Shown: one piece after another, positions 57,536-64,000 of the stretch
Position numbering within the stretch: position 1 is the stretch's first letter
Layout of the letters: each line of letters opens with the position of its first letter
Source: Allium sativum
Lineage: Eukaryota > Streptophyta > Magnoliopsida > Asparagales > Amaryllidaceae
Length of the DNA stretch: 64,000 nucleotides
Assembly (NCBI GenBank): GCA_030737875.1
Contig: CM060922.1
Coordinates: 324,837,956 to 324,901,955, forward strand
Direction of reading: 5' to 3'
Notes under the pieces: generated by a model
Seen by the model: the letters and a program-made list of their open reading frames with translations, nothing else
What the model was told of the DNA's origin: nothing
Databases searched by the model: none
Made by a program: the position numbers and the translations under genes

Positions 57536-58742
57536 TTAAATTAATTAATGCCACATGGTAGGGTTAAGTCATGGACCGCTTGAATACTTAACCAATTAAA
57601 CACGATGGGTTGATAGGGTTAAGTCATGAACCTTGGGTACACTTAACCAACTTGGTACTTGGATGAGTTGGGTTAACCACGTTTAACCCATTAAGGAAAC
57701 CCTAGTTACGTGGTCCTTTCCACCAGTAACCCTCTTAGTTGTATCATGATACCCTAGGGACTAGGCTAGGGTGGGGCACGATTACTGGGATGACATGTAA
57801 GCGACCAAGACGACGGCTGTGTAGGTGCGCCAGTGTAGGTTCAGGCGGGCCATGGTCGTGCACATGGTCCGGAGTTGAAAAAGCAAGCACGGGCACCAGT
57901 AGGTTTAAACTGTGCGTGCTTGGTTTGTGTCAGTGGTTGACACCCTAGGACTTGATACACCCTAGGGTGGACCTAGCACAGTTTAGCTACACTTCGTAGT
58001 TGGGCCGTATAACACCGACACTTGACGAGTTAGGCTTTAGGAGAGCCGATCGACTAGACCGTGCTAGTTGGACCTTGGTTTAGGTCATTCATGATGTTGG
58101 GCCAAACTTGGGCTTGGGGATCACTTCTTGTTTACACTTGACATGACTTGTGATACTAGTACACTTGGTGCAAACCTCAACCTTGTATATGCGGTGCCAC
58201 ACTTGATCTATCTTGTTGACTTTTTCCATGCCAGTTATCATCCTATGACTCATCCTTGTTTACATATACAGTTAACTTTATTAGTTGTTGTACAATAGTA
58301 GGTAGGACTTACCAGTCTTTTTACTGACCCATTTTCTTTCGCCTCTTTTCTTTCGTTTCCCCCCCCCCTCCCCCAGGTTTACAGGGCGGGAATACCAGTA
58401 CTTAGCTTGGATCTTAGCTGCTTTTCCTGGATAGCTCATGTATGCTTTGGACTTGAGCTCGCTATGGTTTTCTACCTTGGGGATAACTACTTTATGTTTT
58501 CCTTTCCAGTTTCCAGTTTTATGTTTCTAGACTTTGTTTATGGAAAATAATGATCAAGTACTGTGTTGTAACTTAACTTATGGTTTTGATATGCTAGTTT
58601 TTATCCGCTGCTATATTTACTCTGTTTTTTTACTTATATGTTCTGTCTTGTGATATCTGCATGCATGTTTACCTTGTTTAAACGCCCCTCCAAAGTCAGT
58701 GCCCTTGCAAGAGTGGCACTGGCGGAGGTGGGGTGTTACATT

Positions 58743-58754
58743 TGGTATCAGAGC
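58743..58754 (+). other. Primer-binding site, initiator Met-tRNA
   Basis: TGGTATCAGAGC, two bases after the 5' LTR. Confidence 0.92.
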
Positions 58755-58933
58755 ATAAGGTTTACAAGATTGGAGCAAAAAGGGTTTTAAAGATACTTTT
58801 AAAAGCTATTTTCAAAACCAATTAAGTATTTTCCAAAGAAAAGTCTAGTTTATTTTGAAAGGCTATCCCCCAAGAGCCATAAGCACTATCCTTCGTTTCC
58901 TCGTTCTAAATCTATCTTTTCCTTTTTTTCAGC

Positions 58934-61084
58934 ATGGCCGATCTCAATCTTCCTGAGGGAGTCACCATTCCCGGATGGTTCCGGAGGTACTTGGAAGCTA
59001 GGGCCAACAATGCAGGTCCAGCAACCACTCCCACTATCACTGAGGTTCCACCCCCTCCTTCTCCTCCTCAGCAACCACAAGCCGATTTCGCCAAGGTTTG
59101 CAAGGACTTCAAGGCAATGGGTGGCAAAAAAATTATTGGGACGGAGACTTTTGTGGAAGCAAGAAATTGGTTGAAGGAGACCGAAGATCTCTTTGCCATC
59201 TTTGATATAGAGGACCGTAGAAAGGTTCTGTTGGCGGTTTGGCTACTAAAGGAGGAAGCTTCTTATTGGTGGGAGGTCACCAGTGCTACTAGGCCCGTAG
59301 AAACCTGGGCCGACTTTAGGGCAAGGTTTGGGCTTAAGTTTTTATCGTCTGCGGAGGCAAATTTGCAACTAGAGAAGTTCATAGCCTTGAAGCAAGGAGA
59401 CATGACGGTGAGAGAATATGCGAATAAGTTCAACCAGCTTGCCCGATTCGGTTTGGACATGGTCAATACTCCCGAGAAGAAGGCTCTACGTTTTGCACGA
59501 GGGTTAAATGAGCCATTACAAGGTCTAGCCATGTCACACATACCCATGGGGGCCACTTTCGAGAGCCTAGTAGACATGGCATTGCTGCAGGGAGAGGATA
59601 AGAATGGGAAGAAAGAATTCAAGCCCAATGAGACTCAGCCTAAGAAGGCAGACTCCAAGTGGGGAGGGAATCAGAGTAATCAGAACAACAAGAACAACAA
59701 GAACAACAAGGGCAACAAGAACAAGGCAAAGGACACAAGAAAGTGCCACTTCTGTGGGATTGTTGGGCACGTGGCCAAGGACTGTAGGAAGAAGAGAATG
59801 AAATTGGGTGGATGCTTTCATTGTGGAGAGACGGGACATTTTAGCAAGGATTGCCCTAAGAAGCAGGGGCATGGACAAACTCAGCGCGCAGGTTCATCTG
59901 GAGGGCAAGTGCATGCTCTCAACACCACTCCAGTTCAGGACCGAGGTACTATTTCTGTGGAAAGTCTTGTTTATATTTCTGGTTTTCCTGTTTGCACTTT
60001 GTTTGATTCTGGCGCATCGCATACCTTTATTTCTTCTGATGTTGTTGGAAGTTTGCACCTAAGTACTAGTCTTGTTGAGGATCCCGTTAGTGTTTCAAAT
60101 CCGATTGGGGGTTCAGCCCATTTATCTATGATCTGTATGGATTTGAGGATTTCTATCTTGACCGTAGAATTCTCATGTGATGCTTATGTTCTCGGGTTCA
60201 TGGGATACGGGTTGATCTTGGGCATGGATTGGTTGTCCCGCTATGGAGCCATTCTCGATTGTGATCATAGGGTGGTGAGACTCATGACTCACCTGGGTAA
60301 TACCCTAGAGATTTCTTGCAACCCGCTAGATCCCGTCATGCTATGTTATCTTGAATCTCTTGACTCGTCCGTCGATGATCTGCAATCTGTAAGGGTGGTT
60401 CGAGAATACCCTGATGTCTTTGAAGAAGTTAAGGGGTTACCCCCTAAGCGAGAGATAGATTTCCGCATTTATCTGGTTGATAATGCTAAGCCAGTCTCCT
60501 TACCAGTTAGGCATATGGCCCCGCGTGAAAGGAGAGAGCTCAGTAAGCAAATCAAGGAGCTACTTGAGAAGAATTTTATTAGGCGAAGCATTTCTGAATG
60601 GGGTGCTCCTGTAGTGTTCGCTACTAAGGCGGACGGCTCGCTTCGTCTATGTGTTGATTATCGAGAGTTGAACAAGCTGACCAAGAAGAATAGGCATCCA
60701 TTACCGAGGATAGATGACCTCTTCGACCAGCTTGTTGGTGCTTCTGTTTTCTCTCAGCTTGATTTAGCCACCGGATTTCATCAGCTTAGAGTGGCCGAAA
60801 ACAGCATTGATAAGACTGCATTTAGGACTCCAGACGGATTCTTTGAATGGCTTGTTATGCCATTCGGCTTGACTAATGCACCCGCCTACTTCGTAGATTT
60901 GATGAGTAGGGTGTTCAGGGAGTTCCTTAACAAGTTTGTTGTTGTCTTCGTGGATGATATTCTGATCTTTTCAAAAGACGAGGAAGAACATGCTAGACAC
61001 CTCAAGGAAGTGATGGATACGCTTAGAGGCCATCAGTTGAAAGCCAAGTTCTCCAAATGCCACTTTTGGAGAAAGGAAGTCTGA
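58934..61084 (+). CDS. Gag, protease and reverse transcriptase of the chromovirus
   Basis: 716 codons from the first ATG after a pyrimidine-rich leader. Residues about 70-240 are the retrotransposon Gag core ([32 protein letters not shown]). A Lys/Asn-rich linker leads to two CCHC zinc knuckles (C271-C274-H279-C284 and C294-C297-H302-C307) that bind RNA. The aspartic protease has D358-S-G at its active site and a later GMDWLS. Reverse transcriptase follows ([30 protein letters not shown]) with catalytic F672-V-D-D. The frame stops at TGA 61082-61084, just before the conserved FLGH segment. In a working element the same frame would continue, so this is the first part of a broken polyprotein. 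Confidence 0.9.
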   Translation: MADLNLPEGVTIPGWFRRYLEARANNAGPATTPTITEVPPPPSPPQQPQADFAKVCKDFKAMGGKKIIGTETFVEARNWLKETEDLFAIFDIEDRRKVLLAVWLLKEEASYWWEVTSATRPVETWADFRARFGLKFLSSAEANLQLEKFIALKQGDMTVREYANKFNQLARFGLDMVNTPEKKALRFARGLNEPLQGLAMSHIPMGATFESLVDMALLQGEDKNGKKEFKPNETQPKKADSKWGGNQSNQNNKNNKNNKGNKNKAKDTRKCHFCGIVGHVAKDCRKKRMKLGGCFHCGETGHFSKDCPKKQGHGQTQRAGSSGGQVHALNTTPVQDRGTISVESLVYISGFPVCTLFDSGASHTFISSDVVGSLHLSTSLVEDPVSVSNPIGGSAHLSMICMDLRISILTVEFSCDAYVLGFMGYGLILGMDWLSRYGAILDCDHRVVRLMTHLGNTLEISCNPLDPVMLCYLESLDSSVDDLQSVRVVREYPDVFEEVKGLPPKREIDFRIYLVDNAKPVSLPVRHMAPRERRELSKQIKELLEKNFIRRSISEWGAPVVFATKADGSLRLCVDYRELNKLTKKNRHPLPRIDDLFDQLVGASVFSQLDLATGFHQLRVAENSIDKTAFRTPDGFFEWLVMPFGLTNAPAYFVDLMSRVFREFLNKFVVVFVDDILIFSKDEEEHARHLKEVMDTLRGHQLKAKFSKCHFWRKEV

Positions 61085-61921
61085 TTTCTTGGGCATATAG
61101 TTTCTAAGCAGGGTATAGCTGTGGATCCCGCGAAAGTGGTTGCAGTTCAAGACTAGAAGACTCCTAGGAATGCAACCGAAGTGCGAAGCTTTCTCGGTCT
61201 GGCAGGCTACTATAGGAAGTTCATTAGAGACTTCGCTAAGATTTCGGCCCCTCTCACTAGATTGACGAAGAAGAACTTAGTCTTTGCATGGGACTTAGAG
61301 TGTGAGCTTGCTTTTCAAAGGCTCAAAAGGGCCCTTACCACAGCTCCAGTTTTGGCATTACCCGATGGCGGTAAAATGTTTACCGTGTATACCGATGCAT
61401 GTGGCACGGGGTTAGGCGCTGTTCTGATGCAGGAGAGAAGAGTGATATGTTATGGGGGTAGGTAACTTAAAGTTCATGAGAAGAACTACCCCACTCATGA
61501 CTTGGAGTTAGCGGCGATTGTCTTTGCACTCAAGTCCTGGCGCCACTATCTTTTTGGCGAAAGGTTTGAGTTGTATACTGATCACAAATCACTCAAGTAT
61601 CTCTTCTCGCAGAAAGATCTGAATCTTAGGCAGCAAAGGTGGATGGAATTCTTGGCATCATATGACTTCGAGATAGCTTATACCCCTGGCAAGGGTAATG
61701 TTGTGGCTGATGCACTAAGCAGAAAGAGGTTGACCCTAAGTCCTCTATTCATTGAGATGAAGAATTTAGAGTATGTGGCAACCTTTGATTTCTCTTTGGC
61801 AATTGAGTCGATGACCGGTTCATTAGCATCTCTGGAACTCAGACCTACCCTTCTTGATCAAGTTGGGGCTTCGCAGAAAGAAGACCCTCAGATAGTTGAG
61901 ATTATGGATAAGCTGATTTGA
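61085..61921 (+). CDS. RT thumb and RNase H segment (broken)
   Basis: Same frame as upstream: [11 protein letters not shown], a TAG, then [12 protein letters not shown] and the RNase H domain with [13 protein letters not shown] (first catalytic Asp at 61394), [31 protein letters not shown] and [15 protein letters not shown] at 61463 splits the RNase H between its first and second acidic motifs, and a TGA at 61919 ends it. RNase H degrades RNA in the RNA-DNA hybrid during reverse transcription. As written it could not be made as one protein. Confidence 0.8.
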
Positions 61922-62002
61922 GGAGAGACGTCTAGTCATCTCGCTCGATATTCTATTGATGACAAGGGTTGGCTGAGGAGAGATGGAAGGTTATGTGTTC
62001 CA

Positions 62003-63322
62003 GTGGTAGGAGATCTAGTAAGAAAAATTCTTGAGGAAGCGCATCGCTCTAAGTTGACTATACATCCAGGCGGAGATAAGATGTATAAAGATATGAAGCG
62101 TATTTTCTTTTGGCCTGGGATGAAGAAGGATGTGGCAGAGTTTGTTTCTAGATGTATCATTTGCCAGCAAGTTAAGGCCGAGTCGAAGAAGCCCGGTGGG
62201 CTATTGCATCCTCTAGACATTCCACTTTGGAAGTGGGAGAGTATTTCCATGGATTTTATTGATGGGCTACCAAGGTCAAGGAAAGGGAATACGAGCATTT
62301 GGGTTATTGTGGACAGACTTACGAAGAGTGCTCATTTCATTCCGGTAAAGAGCAAGAGGACCGCATCTTGGCTAGCGTCTGTATATCTTCGTGAGATTGT
62401 AAGACTTCATGGAGTCCCTTCTAGTATAGTCAGTGACCGTGACCCAATCTTTACAAGTCAGTTCTGGAATAGCTTGCAAGAAGCCATGGGCACGAGGTTG
62501 AATCTAAGTACTGCTTATCACCCACAGACGGACGGTCAAACCGAAAGGGTGAATAGGGTACTCGAGGATCTGTTAAGGCTTTGTATTCTGGATTTTGGTG
62601 GTACTTGGGAAGACCATCTTCCTCTTGTTGAGTTTGCATATAATAACAGTTATCAAGCAAGCATAGGGATGGCACCATTTGAAGCTTTATATGGGAGGCC
62701 GTGCAAGTCGCCTACATGTTGGTGGGAGACTACAGATAAGCTTATACTTGGGCCTGATATGATCAGAGATGCATCCGAGAAGATCGAGTTGATTCGAAGA
62801 CGGATGAAAGCGGCCCAAGACCGACAGAAATCCTATGCTGATAAGCGAAGATCTGATTTGGAGTTTGATGTTGGAGATATGGTTTTCGTGAAGGTTTCTC
62901 CTTTGCGGAATGTGGTCCGATTTGGAGCCGTTGGGAAGTTAGCACCGAGATTTGTTGGACCCTTCCCTATTATAGAGAGGATCGGGCAGATGGCTTATAG
63001 AGTGAAATTGCCCGAGAAGCTTGCCGGAGTACACAATGTTTTTCATGTCTCGCATCTCCGGAAGTGTTTACATGAGTCAGCAGAGGTTGTTGAGCCAAGT
63101 GTTCTGGAAGATGTGGAAGTGGAGAAAGAAGCTACTTTGAGGAGAGCTCCGATTCGTATCTTGGGGACGGAGACCAAGAAGCTAAGGAATCGAGAGGTCA
63201 AGTTGGTGAAGGTTCAATGGGGTGAAGCCGAAGAAGACGCAACTTGGGAAACCGAGGAGAAGATGCGTGGGCTTTATCCATTCCTTTTTGAGGGTACACT
63301 CTCAATCTCTTTTCTTTGTTAG
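62003..63322 (+). CDS. Integrase with GPY/F module and chromodomain
   Basis: A 439-codon open stretch, part of the polyprotein and not an independent gene (it has no own ATG at its start). It shows the zinc-binding HRSKLTIH...CIICQQ module and the DDE core: aspartates at 62252 and 62435 and glutamate at 62543, with 35 residues between the last two. The GPY/F-type module (FVGPFPIIERIGQMAYRVKL, then VFHVSHLRKCL) and a C-terminal chromodomain-like segment (LVKVQWG, ATWETEEKMR) follow. Integrase joins the DNA copy to the host genome. The chromodomain is thought to guide chromoviruses to particular chromatin. All key residues are intact. Confidence 0.88.
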   Translation: MVGDLVRKILEEAHRSKLTIHPGGDKMYKDMKRIFFWPGMKKDVAEFVSRCIICQQVKAESKKPGGLLHPLDIPLWKWESISMDFIDGLPRSRKGNTSIWVIVDRLTKSAHFIPVKSKRTASWLASVYLREIVRLHGVPSSIVSDRDPIFTSQFWNSLQEAMGTRLNLSTAYHPQTDGQTERVNRVLEDLLRLCILDFGGTWEDHLPLVEFAYNNSYQASIGMAPFEALYGRPCKSPTCWWETTDKLILGPDMIRDASEKIELIRRRMKAAQDRQKSYADKRRSDLEFDVGDMVFVKVSPLRNVVRFGAVGKLAPRFVGPFPIIERIGQMAYRVKLPEKLAGVHNVFHVSHLRKCLHESAEVVEPSVLEDVEVEKEATLRRAPIRILGTETKKLRNREVKLVKVQWGEAEEDATWETEEKMRGLYPFLFEGTLSISFLC

Positions 63323-63848
63323 CATATCTTTCTCTTTGCTATCCATGTTTATCTAGTTATCGTGCTAACCTTGTCATGAGAACCTTAGGTAGAAACCCTT
63401 TGGATGAAACATGTATTTGAAACATGTTATGCTTGATGGTTGCAAGTGGTTGCAAGTGGATACTTGTGGATGCATGATACACATTAGGCACTAAGATCGG
63501 CTCACACACTCTCATATTGCATATGCATGAGTGTTTATGCTTATTCATGGATGAAAATTTTTGTGTTATCACATGGATGTTGCATATGGATGTATGTGAT
63601 GTGCACACATATAGATGTTATACATTATGTTAGGAATTGCATACATATGGATTCATTTCACTAACATAATCTGCATTGATGATATTTGCATTAGATAAGT
63701 ACATATACACACACCTTTGCATATGATCATACAACATTTAGAACCTTTTAAGGACAATGATTGCTCATGGATGATGTTTTGAGTAGATGGATGATGGATG
63801 GTAGGATACGTTCTTCCTAACTTGGATATTTCGGGGATGAAATCCTTT
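63323..63848 (+). mobile_element. 3' untranslated region of the chromovirus
   Basis: Non-coding, with AACATGT-type inverted repeat and GTTGCAAGTGG repeats, homologous to 20050-20521. Confidence 0.6.
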
Positions 63849-63861
63849 AAGGAGGGGAGAA
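63849..63861 (+). other. Polypurine tract
   Basis: AAGGAGGGGAGAA directly before the 3' LTR. Confidence 0.92.
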
Positions 63862-64000
63862 TGTAACAACCCGTATTTTTGAATAACATGTTATAACATA
63901 AATGGAGGCAGAATTAAACTGTAAAATCTGAATCAAGGGAAACGGGCTATGCCATTGCGTTCGTCTCGGAAAAATACGCGAAATAGAGTCCGAGTTTTCG
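63862..64000 (+). mobile_element. Start of the 3' LTR (truncated by the window)
   Basis: 139 bases from TGTAACAACCC, identical to 55690-55828. Confidence 0.9.

Larger units (their letters stand above)
55690..58740 (+). mobile_element. 5' LTR of the near-complete chromovirus
   Basis: Runs from TGTAACAACCC to GGGGTGTTACA. It holds the shared U3 block (about 55770-55850), two GTCGAC hexamers near 56045-56070, a TATA box at 56274-56281, duplicated small hairpins at 57194-57256 and the paired large hairpins at 57323-57535. Confidence 0.9.
58934..63322 (+). pseudogene. Complete gag-pol polyprotein frame with four nonsense codons
   Basis: The whole 1463-codon stretch stays in one reading frame with no frameshift. 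It is broken only by TGA (61082), TAG (61154), TAA (61463) and TGA (61919), all between the RT end and the start of integrase. Gag, protease, RT core and integrase sites are otherwise intact. Two of the stops sit where arginine and glutamine codons are expected and one where tryptophan is expected, so three of the four fit C-to-T or G-to-A changes of the sort caused by cytosine deamination. Sequencing or assembly error cannot be excluded. Confidence 0.85.
55690..64000 (+). mobile_element. Ty3/gypsy chromovirus with near-complete gag-pol (3' LTR cut by window end)
   Basis: The element comprises a 3051 bp 5' LTR, Met-tRNA primer site, leader, gag-protease-RT-RNase H-integrase-chromodomain in one frame (58934-63322), 3' untranslated region, purine tract and the first 139 bp of the 3' LTR. 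Those 139 bases are identical to the 5' LTR. Domain order with integrase after RNase H is Ty3/gypsy, and the chromodomain-like tail places it among chromoviruses (Tekay/Del-like by overall appearance). The right target duplication is outside the window; the left flank is CACAC within a CA repeat. It belongs to a different subfamily from 13067-24218, since most of the LTR does not align. Confidence 0.92.

Noticed and set aside
1..64000. CRISPR arrays, bacterial-type operons, phage genes
   Set aside because: Tandem repeats present lack unique spacers, and all retroelement features are of plant type.

Overview
The window reads as nuclear DNA of a flowering plant, probably a eudicot with a repeat-rich genome; the species cannot be told. 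It is AT-rich and dominated by LTR retrotransposons, with several MITEs, two possible Helitron termini, long homopolymer runs and microsatellites. No rRNA, tRNA, CRISPR array or complete host gene was recognised. The only long open frames belong to Ty3/gypsy chromoviruses.  LAYOUT: 1-2500 is a decayed Ty1/copia element (LTR end, Met-tRNA primer site, gag/pol remnants). 3122-4650 is an Athila-like LTR with an Asp-tRNA-like primer site, followed by a T-rich leader that stops at a Helitron-like 3' terminus at 5366. 6726-7080 is a hAT-type MITE. 7668-11271 is a 3.6 kb solo LTR of a chromovirus family. 13067-24218 is a complete insertion of the same family (TSD TACAA) with a wrecked internal region that keeps one open integrase frame. 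26904-38014 is a minus-strand non-coding element with 4.66 kb LTRs (LARD-like, TSD TGGCC). 38015-55689 is background DNA with exon-like islands, a TA/TG microsatellite, three Tourist-like MITEs, one long-TIR element with a second MITE nested inside it, and homopolymer runs. 55690-64000 is a related chromovirus with a 3.05 kb LTR whose gag-pol frame is unbroken by frameshifts but carries four nonsense codons; its 3' LTR runs off the window.  HOW IT FITS TOGETHER: the chromovirus LTRs share a U3 block, a TATA box and, inside the presumed transcribed part, two consecutive multi-stem hairpins. The stems differ in sequence between copies and between subfamilies but stay paired, which is the strongest candidate here for an undescribed functional element. 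The defective element and the LARD-like element both have clean target duplications and only about 1 percent LTR divergence by eye, so they were probably moved by proteins from relatives such as the 55.7 kb element.  The background DNA left after removing the retrotransposons holds several exon-like islands, nearly all on the minus strand. The best is a 58-codon frame at 49005-47439 that becomes continuous only when two TIR elements are taken out at their target duplications. Another is a pair of phase-compatible exons at 45.2-45.5 kb. These are either remains of a real gene or fragments captured by transposons; none could be named with confidence.
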